A DNA stretch of 64,000 nt from Bacillota bacterium (GTDB taxonomy: Bacteria > Bacillota > UBA4882 > UBA8346). The stretch is from NCBI GenBank assembly GCA_023435565.1, contig JAEYRN010000001.1, positions 48,915 through 112,914 of the forward strand, given 5' to 3'. Position 1 is the first letter of the stretch. Each line of letters starts with the position of its first letter. The translations under genes and the position numbers were made by a program. Under the pieces are notes generated by a model. It made no database searches and was not told the DNA's origin. It saw nothing but the letters and a program-made list of their open reading frames with translations. Below are positions 50,153 to 59,099 of the stretch, piece by piece.

Positions 50153-52630
50153 TTGTATAAGCAATTCATAGCCCATTTTCGTGAAAAAGATGGGATACCT
50201 CAATGTTTATGGGATCATCTAAAAGAAACTTCTGATTTGGCTGGTAAACATGCCGCAAAAATCGGTTTAAAAGAACATGGACAATTATTAGGATTATTGC
50301 ATGATTTAGGAAAAGCAACTTTAGAGTTTGATCTCTATATACGTTCAGCGACAGGAATTCTCGAACCAGATGAAGATGATTATGTTAGTGTATCCGAAAA
50401 GAAAGGTAAGATAGATCATGCAAGTGCAGGTGCCCAAGTTATATATCATTATTTTTTAGAAAAAGGAAATGAAGGTTTACTGACTGCACAAATATTATCT
50501 CTTGCAGTTGCGTCGCATCACTCAGGCTTAATTGACTGTCTATTGCCTGATGGAGAAGATAATTATACAAGGCGTATGAATAAATCGGATGAAAAAACAC
50601 GACTGATTGAAGCGCTTACCAATATTGATAATACAATTAAAGAAAAATTTGAAAAGTTGATACATGATGAATCTATTATCAATAAGCTAAGAGAGAAAAT
50701 GAGTGAGATTAAAGAAGAAAAAAGAGATTTTGAAAATATCAAGGTGGATTCTTTTAAACTTGGGTTATTACAACGATTTCTTTTTAGTTGTCTAATTGAT
50801 GCGGATAGAAGTAATACAGCTGATTTTGAATTTCCGGAGATGGCGAAACTTAGAAATCAATGGGATTATAAACTCTGGCCTGTTTTAATAAAGAAATTAA
50901 ATCTTTACTTAAACAAATTTGAAAATCGGAATAAAGTCGATATCTTACGTCAAGACATTTCAAATTGTTGTTTCAATTTTTCAAATAGGTCTAAAGGACT
51001 TTATCAACTGACGGTACCGACAGGAGGAGGTAAAACCCTTTCCAGTTTACGTTTTTCTCTAAACCACGCAAAAAAACACCAAATGGACAGAATCATTTAT
51101 GTAATTCCTTATACTTCGATTATTGATCAGAATGCTGAAACAGTCAGACAGATTTTAGAGGATAGAACAGAACAGGCGGATTATTTAAGTAATATTGTTC
51201 TTGAACACCATTCTAATTTAACTCCTGAGGAGGAAACGACCCGACAGAGATTGTTAGCCGAAAACTGGGATGCGCCGGTTGTCTTCACGACTATGGTCCA
51301 GTTTTTGGAGACTTTATTTGGTTATGGAACTAGGAGCGCCCGGAGAATGCATCAGCTTGCAAATGCTGTGATTATATTCGATGAAATCCAAACACTCCCA
51401 GTTCAATGTGTACATCTTTTCAATGTAGCGATTCGCTTTTTAATCCAAGGTTGCGGTTCATCTATCGTGCTGTGTACTGCTACCCAACCTTTATTGAATA
51501 AGATAGAACCCGAACAAAGAGCATTGTCAATTACACCCGAACAACAAATGATGTCGAATGTACAGAGGTTGTTTGAAGAACTAAAACGAGTTGAGGTTTA
51601 TAATCGTTGCAAAGTAGGCGGTTGGACAGAACAAGAAGTGTTTGAATTGGTTAATCATGAGTTGCAGGAAACCGGTAGTGTCCTAATTATTGTGAATACA
51701 AAAAAGTCTGCCGCTAATCTCTTTCAGTTGCTTCAAAAAATTTCATATACTAGAGTGTTTCATCTTAGCACTAATATGTGTCCCGCTCACCGTATGGAAG
51801 TTCTGGGTAGGGTCAAAAAATGTTTAGAAGATGAAGAGCCGGTGATTTGTGTTAGTACCCAACTTATTGAAGCAGGAGTGGATATTGATTTCGGTTCCGT
51901 GATTCGGTATCTGGCAGGTCTTGACTCGATTGCCCAAGCCGCTGGTCGCTGTAACCGTAACGGTGTCAGGTCAAAGCCGGGTAAGGTATCTATTGTTAAT
52001 CCAAATGATGAAAATTTAGATAAGTTAAAAGATATAAAGATTGGGAGAGATAAAGCAGAGCGTATACTTGAAGAGTTCAAATCAAATCCGGTGGGGTTCG
52101 ACGGAGATATTCTGGGGCTTAAAGCCATGGAGCGTTATTATCAATATTACTTTTATGAACGAAAGGAGGAAATGTGTTACAAAGTTGTTGGTAAATCGAG
52201 TGTTGGCAGGTCGGATGATTTGTTTGAACTCCTATCAACTAACAAGCTTTCTGTTGCGGCTTATCAAAGAATAAATAAAGACTCTTCCCCACCACTTTTT
52301 ATGCGTCAATCATTCATGGCAGCTTCAAAGGCTTTTCAGGCCATAGATTCCTATACTCGCGGAGTGATCGTTCCATATGGGGAAGGAGAACAAATTATCA
52401 ATGAACTTAGTAATGTGAATGATTTGGGAAAGCAATACAAATTGATAAAAAAAGCGCAACGATACTCGGTGAATGTGTTTTCTTATGCTTTCGAAAAACT
52501 TGCGAAGCAACGGATTATTTACGAAGTTCAAAGAGATGCCGGGATTTTTTGCCTAGATAAACGATACTACAGTAATGAATATGGCATGAGTGAAGATCCG
52601 GTTAATGAAATGGAATTTCTTAATTGTTAA
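50153..52630 (+). CDS. cas3: Cas3 helicase-nuclease, type I-C
   Basis: This 825-residue protein unwinds and degrades DNA recruited by Cascade. The N-terminal HD nuclease domain has LLGLLHDLGKA (His-Asp at 50-51) and VASHHSGL. The SF2 helicase part has Walker A TVPTGGGKTLSS (about 287-298), motif II IIFDEIQTLP (about 406-415), motif III LCTATQPLL and motif VI AAGRCNRNG. The start is TTG 50153, 5 nt after GGAGGAG. An in-frame TTG at 50138 lies in element E2. It heads the cas3-cas5c-cas8c-cas7c-cas4 operon. Confidence 0.97.
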   Translation: MYKQFIAHFREKDGIPQCLWDHLKETSDLAGKHAAKIGLKEHGQLLGLLHDLGKATLEFDLYIRSATGILEPDEDDYVSVSEKKGKIDHASAGAQVIYHYFLEKGNEGLLTAQILSLAVASHHSGLIDCLLPDGEDNYTRRMNKSDEKTRLIEALTNIDNTIKEKFEKLIHDESIINKLREKMSEIKEEKRDFENIKVDSFKLGLLQRFLFSCLIDADRSNTADFEFPEMAKLRNQWDYKLWPVLIKKLNLYLNKFENRNKVDILRQDISNCCFNFSNRSKGLYQLTVPTGGGKTLSSLRFSLNHAKKHQMDRIIYVIPYTSIIDQNAETVRQILEDRTEQADYLSNIVLEHHSNLTPEEETTRQRLLAENWDAPVVFTTMVQFLETLFGYGTRSARRMHQLANAVIIFDEIQTLPVQCVHLFNVAIRFLIQGCGSSIVLCTATQPLLNKIEPEQRALSITPEQQMMSNVQRLFEELKRVEVYNRCKVGGWTEQEVFELVNHELQETGSVLIIVNTKKSAANLFQLLQKISYTRVFHLSTNMCPAHRMEVLGRVKKCLEDEEPVICVSTQLIEAGVDIDFGSVIRYLAGLDSIAQAAGRCNRNGVRSKPGKVSIVNPNDENLDKLKDIKIGRDKAERILEEFKSNPVGFDGDILGLKAMERYYQYYFYERKEEMCYKVVGKSSVGRSDDLFELLSTNKLSVAAYQRINKDSSPPLFMRQSFMAASKAFQAIDSYTRGVIVPYGEGEQIINELSNVNDLGKQYKLIKKAQRYSVNVFSYAFEKLAKQRIIYEVQRDAGIFCLDKRYYSNEYGMSEDPVNEMEFLNC

Positions 52631-52642
52631 AGGAGGCGAAGA

Positions 52643-53365
52643 ATGGAAAACAAAGTTGAGTTTAAAGTCTATGGGAAATATGCTTTATTCACCGACCCAT
52701 TGACAAAGATCGGCGGGGAAAAATGTTCTTATCAGATTCCTACCTATCAGGCCTTAAAAGGAATTATGGAATCGGTATATTGGAAACCGACTATTATTTG
52801 GGTTATTGATAAAGTACGCGTGATGAAGGCGATTAAAACTCAAACTAGGAGCGCTAAACCAATTGAGTATGGAGGTGGGAATACGCTAGCGATATATACT
52901 TATCTTTCCGATGTAGAATATCAAGTTCAAGCGCATTTTGAATGGAACTTAAACCGGGAGGATATGGCGCAAGATCGGAATGAAAACAAACACTATTTTA
53001 TCGCTAAGCGGATGATTGAAAGAGGCGGAAGAAGAGACATTTTTTTAGGAACCCGTGAAAGTCAAGGTTATGTAGAACCTTGTCGTTTTGGTGAAGATAA
53101 GGGATTTTACGATTCACCCTATGGGGAACTTGCTTTCGACTTAATGTTTCATGGTTTTGATTATCCGGATGAAATTGGAAAGAATGAACTGCATGCAAGG
53201 TTTTGGCGACCAAAGATGGTTAATGGAGTAATTGAGTTTATTCGCCCTGAAAACTGTACTATCCGCAAATTTGTAAAGCTGATGTTGTCAAATCCACCTT
53301 TATCAATAGGATTTGAAGAAGAAGGCCTCTTGGAAGAATATTCAGGAGAGGAGGCTGCTCAATGA
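52643..53365 (+). CDS. cas5c: Cas5c (Cas5d) crRNA-processing Cascade subunit
   Basis: The 240-residue RAMP protein begins VEFKVYGKYALFTDPLTKIGGEKCSY and has YQIPTYQALKGIMESVYWKP, the Cas5d signature. In type I-C this subunit replaces Cas6 and cuts the repeat to make crRNA with an 11-nt 5' handle. It then stays at the 5' end of the crRNA. Start ATG 52643 follows AAAGGAGGCGAAGA, and its stop overlaps the cas8c start by 4 bp, indicating coupled translation. Confidence 0.95.
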   Translation: MENKVEFKVYGKYALFTDPLTKIGGEKCSYQIPTYQALKGIMESVYWKPTIIWVIDKVRVMKAIKTQTRSAKPIEYGGGNTLAIYTYLSDVEYQVQAHFEWNLNREDMAQDRNENKHYFIAKRMIERGGRRDIFLGTRESQGYVEPCRFGEDKGFYDSPYGELAFDLMFHGFDYPDEIGKNELHARFWRPKMVNGVIEFIRPENCTIRKFVKLMLSNPPLSIGFEEEGLLEEYSGEEAAQ

Positions 53366-55302
53366 GTTGGATAGAAAAACTTTATGAAACATACGAAAAT
53401 TGTCAGTCTATGATTGGAATTGGGTCTGAAGAAAATGAGGTACCGCTCCTACCTATCTGTCATACAACTCAAAAAGCTCAGATTGAAATTGTCATTGACC
53501 AGGATGGTAACTTTAAAAAAGCAAATGTAATTTCAAAAAATGATTCAAGAACGATTGTTCCATGTACGGAGAGTTCTGGCGGCAGGGCAGGGATTCGCCC
53601 TGAACCACATCCTCTTTGCGATAAACTTCAATATGTTGCTAAAGACTTTTTTGATTATGGTGGTGAAGTAACTCGCGGTTACTCAACAAATCCAAGAGAG
53701 CCTTATGAAAAGTATCTAGTAATTTTAGAAAAGTGGTGTGAATCTCAATATCCACACCCAAAAGCAATTACAGTATTAAATTATGTTAAAAAAGGTCAAG
53801 TCATAAAAGATTTAATTGAACATCAAGTTCTGCATACCGAAGCAAATGGCAAACTCATTGATAAGTGGGATAAGAAACTTGGTAATGTACCACCTGATAT
53901 TTTTAAAGTAACAACAAATATAAATCAATATGATGCTTTTGTGCGTTGGCGAGTTGAAACGTCGGGGGATACTCAAACCGCAACGTGGAAGGATTTTGAT
54001 TTGTTTCAAAGCTGGATAAAATACTACTCATCAATAAAAGAAACCCAATCGATCTGTTATATAACAGGGTTGAAACTTCCTGTTGCCGATCAACATCCAG
54101 CAAAACTTCGTAATGATGCGGATAAGGCAAAAATTATTTCATCAAATGATCTTAGCGGTTTTACATTTAGGGGTCGTTTTCGTAACGCGGATCAAGCTTG
54201 TAGTGTAGGATTTGAAATTACTCAAAAGGCCCATAATGCGTTGCGATGGTTAATAAGTAAGCAGGGTTATAAAAGAGGCGATCAGGCCATTGTAGCATGG
54301 GCTACTACCGGAAAGGAAATACCGGACCCCTTTGCAGACCCGTTTAATATACTCGGATTTGATAATATTCAAGATGATATAGAATTAACTGTGTCAACCG
54401 CACAGGAGTTAGCTTTGAAATTGAACAAAAAGATTGCAGGTTATACTACTAACCTTGGAGATACAGCAAGAGTCATAGTCATGGGCTTGGATTCGGCGAC
54501 TCCCGGTAGAATGTCAATTACTTTTTACCGTGATCTTACAGGTTCCGATTTTCTTAATAGAATAGAAAACTGGCATAAAACTTGTTGTTGGATTCATGAC
54601 TATCGTTTAAAGGAAATTACCGAAAGTAAAACCGGACGAAAGAAAAAGATACATATTCGTTTTGTTGGTGCGCCTGCACCCAATGATATTGCGGAAGCCG
54701 CCTATGGATGTAAAGTAGACGATAAACTTCGCAAAGCTACCGTAGAAAGAATTCTTCCCTGCATCATTGATGGGCAGAGAATTCCTAGAGATTTAGTTGA
54801 ATCGTTAGTTCGGCGAGGTTCGAACCATGTTGGACTAGAAGCATGGGAATGGAATAAAACATTAAGTATAGCTTGCGCGCTTTATCGAAAATATCATGAA
54901 AAGGAGGATTTTAAGATGGCATTAGATGAAAGCCGAAAAAGCAGAGATTACTTATATGGAAGATTATTAGCTCTAGCGGACAGTCTGGAACAATGGGCAT
55001 TAAGAAAAGCGGGGGAAGATCGTCAAACTACCGCCGCTAGACTTATGCAACGATTTGCTGATCATCCTTTTACAACGTGGAGAACAATTGAATTGGCTTT
55101 AAATCCATATAAAGCAAGGCTAGGAAACAAGTCGCTTAAAAGGCAACACATGATATCGCAAGTAATGGCAATGTTTGACTCAGAAGAATTTAAAAGTGAC
55201 AAAAAACTAAGCGGGGAATTTCTATTGGGATATCATTGCCAACGAGAAGCTCTTTGGAGAAAAGATGAGGAAGAGGATAAAACTGAGGAACAAGCCGGAT
55301 AA
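53362..55302 (+). CDS. cas8c: Cas8c (Csd1) Cascade large subunit
   Basis: The 646-residue large subunit of type I-C Cascade reads the PAM and recruits Cas3. The N-terminal MSWIEKLYETYENCQ and the block VLNYVKKGQVIKDLIEHQVL are typical. The middle part has ICYITGLKLPVADQHPAKLR, and the C-terminal helices (about 500-620) correspond to the internal small-subunit Cas11c, which type I-C systems translate from within cas8c. A candidate internal start is ATG at 54916, preceded by AAAGGAGGATTTTAAG and in frame, which would give a 128-residue Cas11c. The protein overlaps cas5c by 4 bp. Confidence 0.95.
   Translation: MSWIEKLYETYENCQSMIGIGSEENEVPLLPICHTTQKAQIEIVIDQDGNFKKANVISKNDSRTIVPCTESSGGRAGIRPEPHPLCDKLQYVAKDFFDYGGEVTRGYSTNPREPYEKYLVILEKWCESQYPHPKAITVLNYVKKGQVIKDLIEHQVLHTEANGKLIDKWDKKLGNVPPDIFKVTTNINQYDAFVRWRVETSGDTQTATWKDFDLFQSWIKYYSSIKETQSICYITGLKLPVADQHPAKLRNDADKAKIISSNDLSGFTFRGRFRNADQACSVGFEITQKAHNALRWLISKQGYKRGDQAIVAWATTGKEIPDPFADPFNILGFDNIQDDIELTVSTAQELALKLNKKIAGYTTNLGDTARVIVMGLDSATPGRMSITFYRDLTGSDFLNRIENWHKTCCWIHDYRLKEITESKTGRKKKIHIRFVGAPAPNDIAEAAYGCKVDDKLRKATVERILPCIIDGQRIPRDLVESLVRRGSNHVGLEAWEWNKTLSIACALYRKYHEKEDFKMALDESRKSRDYLYGRLLALADSLEQWALRKAGEDRQTTAARLMQRFADHPFTTWRTIELALNPYKARLGNKSLKRQHMISQVMAMFDSEEFKSDKKLSGEFLLGYHCQREALWRKDEEEDKTEEQAG
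54916..55302 (+). CDS. cas11c: Internal Cas11c small subunit within cas8c (predicted)
   Basis: Inside cas8c, AAAGGAGGATTTTAAG sits just before an in-frame ATG at 54916. A strong ribosome site in the middle of a gene is unusual and matches the known internal translation of Cas11c in type I-C systems. The product, starting MALDESRKSRDYLYGRLLAL, would be 128 residues, helical, and would line the Cascade belly. The role is assigned from family knowledge; the start is read directly from the sequence. Confidence 0.75.
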   Translation: MALDESRKSRDYLYGRLLALADSLEQWALRKAGEDRQTTAARLMQRFADHPFTTWRTIELALNPYKARLGNKSLKRQHMISQVMAMFDSEEFKSDKKLSGEFLLGYHCQREALWRKDEEEDKTEEQAG

Positions 55303-55349
55303 AAATTATGGTACTTTATTAATAATTTAAATTATTGAGGAGGATCACA

Positions 55350-56237
55350 ATGAATAAAAAAATTGATTTTGCGGTAATAATCAGTGTAAAAAATGCCAAT
55401 CCAAACGGCGACCCATTAAACGGCAACCGTCCTCGGATAAATTATGATGGTCTTGGGGAATTATCGGATGTTTGTTTGAAAAGAAAAATAAGGAACCGTC
55501 TGATGGAAACAAGTCATTCTATTTTTGTTCAGTCCGACGATAATAAAGTTGATAATTATAAGAGCCTTCGTGAAAGAGCCGAAGGTGAATTAAAAGGTAT
55601 TGATATGAAAGATGATAATAAATATCGAGAAGAAGCCTGTAAAAAATGGTTGGATGTACGGGCTTTCGGACAAGTCTTCGCTTATAAAGGCGGGAAAAAA
55701 GGTAAAAAAGAAACTGAGGGCGGAGAGGAACAAGGGGATGAAAAAGGGGTATCAATCGGAATTCGTGGGCCGGTTACAATTCACTCCGCTTTTAGTATTA
55801 ATCCCGTGAGTATTTCCAGTATTCAAATTACTAAGAGTGTCAGTGGTGAAGGGGATGGAAGCAAAAAAGCTTCCGACACAATGGGGATGAAACATCGTGT
55901 GGATTATGGGCTTTATGTTACTTATGGTAGTATTAACCCCCAACTTGCTAGTAAAACCGGTTTTAGTGATGAAGATGCGGAGGCGATTAAAGAGGCATTA
56001 AAAACTTTATTCCAAAACGACGCCTCATCCGCTAGACCGGAAGGAAGTATGGAAGTACATAAACTTTATTGGTGGAAGCATAATTCCAATAATGGGCAAT
56101 ATTCGTCCGCTAAGGTGCATCGTTCCCTTGAGGTAGCAGTAAAATCAGGGATAACAGATCCAAAATGTATTGAAGATTACGATATTAAACTACAACCATT
56201 AGATAGTTTAGTACCGGAAATCATTGACGGATTATAA
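55350..56237 (+). CDS. cas7c: Cas7c (Csd2) Cascade backbone subunit
   Basis: The 295-residue RAMP protein starts MNKKIDFAVIISVKNANPNG and includes GDPLNGNRPRINYDGLGE, the Csd2 signature, with VRAFGQVFA and SIGIRGPVTIHSAFSINPV later. Six or seven copies coat the crRNA spacer. A Lys/Gly/Glu-rich insertion (GKKGKKETEGGEEQGDEKG) lies after VFAYKGG. Start ATG 55350 follows GAGGAGGATCACA. It is followed directly by cas4. Confidence 0.96.
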   Translation: MNKKIDFAVIISVKNANPNGDPLNGNRPRINYDGLGELSDVCLKRKIRNRLMETSHSIFVQSDDNKVDNYKSLRERAEGELKGIDMKDDNKYREEACKKWLDVRAFGQVFAYKGGKKGKKETEGGEEQGDEKGVSIGIRGPVTIHSAFSINPVSISSIQITKSVSGEGDGSKKASDTMGMKHRVDYGLYVTYGSINPQLASKTGFSDEDAEAIKEALKTLFQNDASSARPEGSMEVHKLYWWKHNSNNGQYSSAKVHRSLEVAVKSGITDPKCIEDYDIKLQPLDSLVPEIIDGL

Positions 56238-56241
56238 TGTG

Positions 56242-56922
56242 ATGACCACCTTCACCGACGACGATCTCCTTCTCCTTTCCGGCATCCAGCACTTTGCCTA
56301 TTGCGAACGGCAGTGGGCGTTGATCCATATCGAAAAGCAATGGCTGGAGAATGTTAAAACCGTTGAAGGAGAACATTTACACGAGCGGGTTCATAATCCC
56401 GACCTAATCGAAAAGCGTGGCGATCTTTTGATTGCCCGCTCATTGCCGGTTGTTTCCTGGCGGTTGGGCCTTTACGGTATGATGGATTTGTTGGAGTTTC
56501 ATCAAGTCGGGCCTGATCAGGGCGGGATCGGGTTGCCTAATCGCCAAGGGTTTTGGTTGCCGAAGCCGGTTGAATACAAACGGGGAAAACCGAAACCGGA
56601 CGACCGGGACGAGGTCCAGTTATGCGCCCAGGCGATTTGTTTGGAGGAGATGCTGCAAGTGCGGATTGCCGAAGGAGATCTCTATTATGGAGAAAACCGC
56701 CGCCGGACTTCGGTAGCCTTTGATCCGGCTTTACGTGGTAGGGTTGAAGAATTGAGTAAACGGATGCATCATGTATTTGAAAGCGGTATTACTCCACCGG
56801 CTGAAAAAGGTCATCGTTGCAGCCTTTGTTCGCTTAAGGATGTTTGTATGCCGGAGTTGACGCGGAAATCACGGTCGGTGAGGGGCTATATTGAGAAGGA
56901 GATTGGCGACTCACCTCCTTGA
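56242..56922 (+). CDS. cas4: Cas4 (RecB-like exonuclease of spacer acquisition)
   Basis: The 226-residue protein has an Fe-S cluster made by one Cys in FAYCERQWAL and three in CSLCSLKDVC. The RecB/PD-(D/E)XK core includes GMMDLLEF and the catalytic PVEYKRGKPK. With Cas1-Cas2 it trims prespacers and fixes PAM orientation. No clear ribosome site is seen, and the ATG at 56242 lies 5 nt after the cas7c stop, so coupling is likely. G+C is clearly higher from here on (roughly 50-55% in places) than in cas3-cas7c. Confidence 0.95.
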   Translation: MTTFTDDDLLLLSGIQHFAYCERQWALIHIEKQWLENVKTVEGEHLHERVHNPDLIEKRGDLLIARSLPVVSWRLGLYGMMDLLEFHQVGPDQGGIGLPNRQGFWLPKPVEYKRGKPKPDDRDEVQLCAQAICLEEMLQVRIAEGDLYYGENRRRTSVAFDPALRGRVEELSKRMHHVFESGITPPAEKGHRCSLCSLKDVCMPELTRKSRSVRGYIEKEIGDSPP

Positions 56923-56975
56923 TTCCCTCTCTATTACGAAGTCATGAATTGAGCGGTTCAATAAAGGTGGGGGAT
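56907..56975 (+). repeat. Hairpin element E3 (degenerate, CGACTCACC family)
   Basis: It starts CGACTCACC inside the last codons of cas4, continues with CCCTCTCTATTACG and ends TTCAATAAAGGTGGGGGAT. The right arm is eroded, so pairing is weak compared with E1 and E2. Confidence 0.6.
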
Positions 56976-57024
56976 TAGGCGACTTTTGTGGGTCTATCAT
57001 TTAGAAAATATGGGGTATTTACCT

Positions 57025-57375
57025 ATGGGATTTATCATAGATGTTGCGCGAAATTTGCGGCGGGAACAAACTCCCAGTGAAGCGATTGTTTGGGAGATTG
57101 TTCGGGACCGGCGGATTAACGGCAAAAAGTTCCTGCGGCAGCATCCAATCATGTTTACGTATTACGGCAAAAAGCGTTTTTTTGTGGCGGACTTTTATTG
57201 CGCCAAATTAAAACTGGTCCTAGAAATTGACGGCAAGATACACGAAAGGCAAAAAGATTATGATGAGATGCGCACATTTATAATTAATCAATTAGGAATA
57301 AAAGTAGTTCGGGTAACCAATGAAGCGGTGATTGATACGGAGAAGTTTACCGAATGGATCGAGGCGTTGGTCTAA
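57025..57375 (+). CDS. DUF559 endonuclease-like protein inserted between cas4 and cas1
   Basis: The protein has about 116 residues. Conserved DUF559 blocks are NLRREQTPSEAIVWEIVRDR, FLRQHPI and FVADFYCAKLKLVLEIDGKIHERQ. The Asp-(x)n-Glu-x-Asp arrangement in ADFYC ... EIDGKIH is the PD-(D/E)XK-like core related to Vsr nicking enzymes. It is not a standard part of type I-C loci. It sits between hairpin elements E3 and E4. The start is uncertain (TTG 56986, ATG 57010 or ATG 57025) because ribosome sites are weak. Role unknown; DNA nicking is inferred. Confidence 0.75.
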   Translation: MGFIIDVARNLRREQTPSEAIVWEIVRDRRINGKKFLRQHPIMFTYYGKKRFFVADFYCAKLKLVLEIDGKIHERQKDYDEMRTFIINQLGIKVVRVTNEAVIDTEKFTEWIEALV

Positions 57376-57528
57376 AATCAACTCACCTAGCCTCTCTATA
57401 TAGATGAAACACAGGAAGTTGTGTCAATAGAGAGGAAAGGCCGATCAAGATAGTAATATAAAAGCCGAATCTGCTTGCCCCTCTTTGCTGAGACGGCACA
57501 CGGAACAGCATCAGAAGAGAGAGGGGCC
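57376..57528 (+). repeat. Composite hairpin block E4 (153 bp), inverted copy downstream of the array
   Basis: It starts AATCAACTCACCTAGCCTCTC, contains CCTCTCTAT/ATAGAGAGG (E4 hairpin, ending GTGTCAATAGAGAGG) and runs to GAGAGGGGCC. The reverse complement of 61755-61909 matches it, with AATCGACTCACC, the same GTGTCAATAGAGAGG, then GATCAAGATAG and GAGAGGGGCC at corresponding places. Confidence 0.8.
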
Positions 57529-57571
57529 ATTTGAGGTAACGATAAGCTGGAAACTGGCACGGGGTGAGTCG
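57477..57571 (-). repeat. Hairpin element E5 (inverted CGACTCACC copy) upstream of cas1
   Basis: On the minus strand it starts CGACTCACCCCGTG and ends GCAAAGAGGGGC, mirroring E1. The inner arms GGCCCCTCTCTC and GCAAAGAGGGGC pair. It overlaps the right half of the E4 block and ends 35 bp before the cas1 start. Confidence 0.75.
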
Positions 57572-57605
57572 AAGTTAGGCCAAATCAAACAAACGAAGAG
57601 GTACA

Positions 57606-58637
57606 ATGCGTAAACTTTTAAACACTTTGTACGTAACTTCCCCGGATTCATATTTAGCAAGGGACGGGGAGAATATCGTCGTTAGAATCCAGGATGAAGA
57701 GAGGCTTCGAGTTCCTATTCACAATCTGGAGGGCGTGGTTGCTTTCGGATATGCCGGAGCAAGTCCGGCCTTAATGGCCTTATGCGCCGAACGGAATGTG
57801 GGATTATGCTTTTTGACCGAGCATGGGCGCTTTTTGGCGCGAGTTAGCGGCAAAGTCCAGGGGAATGTGTTACTGCGGCGTAAACAATATCGGGTTGCCG
57901 ATGAATTGGATGAATGTCTATTGTTAGCTAAAGCGTTTATCGGCGCTAAAATTGGTAATTGCCGGACGGTTCTCTCCCGCGCTTTGCGTGATCACTCAGA
58001 TTCATTAAATCAGAGCGCGGTTCTCGAGGCAATTGAATCTTTAAACCGTCAATTACGCTGGCTGGAACATTGCGAAGACCTTGATACCTTAAGGGGCATT
58101 GAAGGTGATGCCGCTCGGACTTATTTCAGCGTATTCGACCATTTGATCTTATGTAATAAAGATGAATTTTTCTTTCATGAACGGAGCCGCCGTCCACCAA
58201 AAGACAACATGAACGCATTACTCTCATTTTTATATACCTTACTTGCTCATGATACCCAGTCGGCCTTGGAGACGGTGGGGCTTGATCCTGCAGTGGGTTT
58301 TATGCATCAGGATCGGCCCGGAAGACCGAGTCTAGCCTTGGATTTGATGGAAGAACTCCGGCCGTTCCTGGCTGATCGGGTGGCTCTTTCGCTAGTGAAT
58401 TTGAAGCAAGTTTCGGCGAAAGGCTTTCGTTGTTCGGAAACAGGTGGTGTAATTATGGATGATGAAACGCGTAAAGTTGTCCTGACCGCCTGGCAGAAAA
58501 AGAAACAAGAGGAATTGACCCATCCGTTTTTAAATGAAAAGGTTGAAATCGGATTGCTTTCCTATGTTCAAGCTTTATTATTGGCAAGATATTTACGAGG
58601 CGATCTTGACGGATATCCACCGTTTTTTTGGAAGTGA
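57606..58637 (+). CDS. cas1: Cas1 integrase, type I-C
   Basis: The 343-residue metal-dependent integrase inserts new spacers. It begins MRKLLNTLYVTSPDSYLARD. The catalytic Glu is in LRGIEGDAARTYF, the His in AVGFMHQDRPGRPSLALDL and the Asp in that same block. Start ATG 57606 follows CGAAGAGGTACA. It forms a unit with cas2 (12 bp apart) and the adjacent array. G+C is higher than in the effector genes. Confidence 0.97.
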   Translation: MRKLLNTLYVTSPDSYLARDGENIVVRIQDEERLRVPIHNLEGVVAFGYAGASPALMALCAERNVGLCFLTEHGRFLARVSGKVQGNVLLRRKQYRVADELDECLLLAKAFIGAKIGNCRTVLSRALRDHSDSLNQSAVLEAIESLNRQLRWLEHCEDLDTLRGIEGDAARTYFSVFDHLILCNKDEFFFHERSRRPPKDNMNALLSFLYTLLAHDTQSALETVGLDPAVGFMHQDRPGRPSLALDLMEELRPFLADRVALSLVNLKQVSAKGFRCSETGGVIMDDETRKVVLTAWQKKKQEELTHPFLNEKVEIGLLSYVQALLLARYLRGDLDGYPPFFWK

Positions 58638-58649
58638 GGCGAGTATTTA

Positions 58650-58940
58650 ATGATGGTATTAATCACTTACGATGTCAATACTACCACCGGAGAAGGCAGA
58701 ACCCGGCTACGCAAGGCGGCGAAGTTATGTGTCGATTATGGGCAACGTGTTCAAAACTCAGTCTTTGAATGTTTGGTTGATCCGGCACAATTCGCAGAAT
58801 TAAGGCACAGGTTGGAAAAGATAATTAATAAGGAAGAGGACAGTTTGAGGTATTATTTTCTCGGGAGCAACTGGAAACGTCGGGTCGAGCATATCGGGAC
58901 CAAAACAACCTATGATCCGGAGGGGGTGATTATGGCGTAA
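58650..58940 (+). CDS. cas2: Cas2
   Basis: This 96-residue small ferredoxin-fold protein forms the centre of the Cas1-Cas2 complex. MMVLITYDVNTTTGEGRTRL is the first strand and active-site-like Asp, and QRVQNSVFECLVDPAQFAEL is the second conserved block. It is followed directly by the array leader. Start ATG 58650 follows GTGAGGCGAGTATTTA; ATG 58653 is equally possible. Confidence 0.96.
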   Translation: MMVLITYDVNTTTGEGRTRLRKAAKLCVDYGQRVQNSVFECLVDPAQFAELRHRLEKIINKEEDSLRYYFLGSNWKRRVEHIGTKTTYDPEGVIMA

Positions 58941-59099
58941 TACTTTTGCGAACCCTAAGCGATCATAGTTTATCGGAAAGTTGTAAAACGGGATTAGCTG
59001 GGAGTTTGTTTAAAATAAAAAATTGGATAAATTAATTTTCGTAGGTTCGCAACTTTGTCTCGAAAAAGCGTTGATATAGTGAAGATCTAAATTGATACT
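58941..59099 (+). promoter_or_regulatory. CRISPR leader
   Basis: This 159-bp A+T-rich stretch lies between cas2 and the first repeat. A TATAGT box near 59075-59080 could be the -10 of the array promoter, though it leaves only about 20 bp to the first repeat. New spacers are expected to enter at the 59100 junction. Confidence 0.7.
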
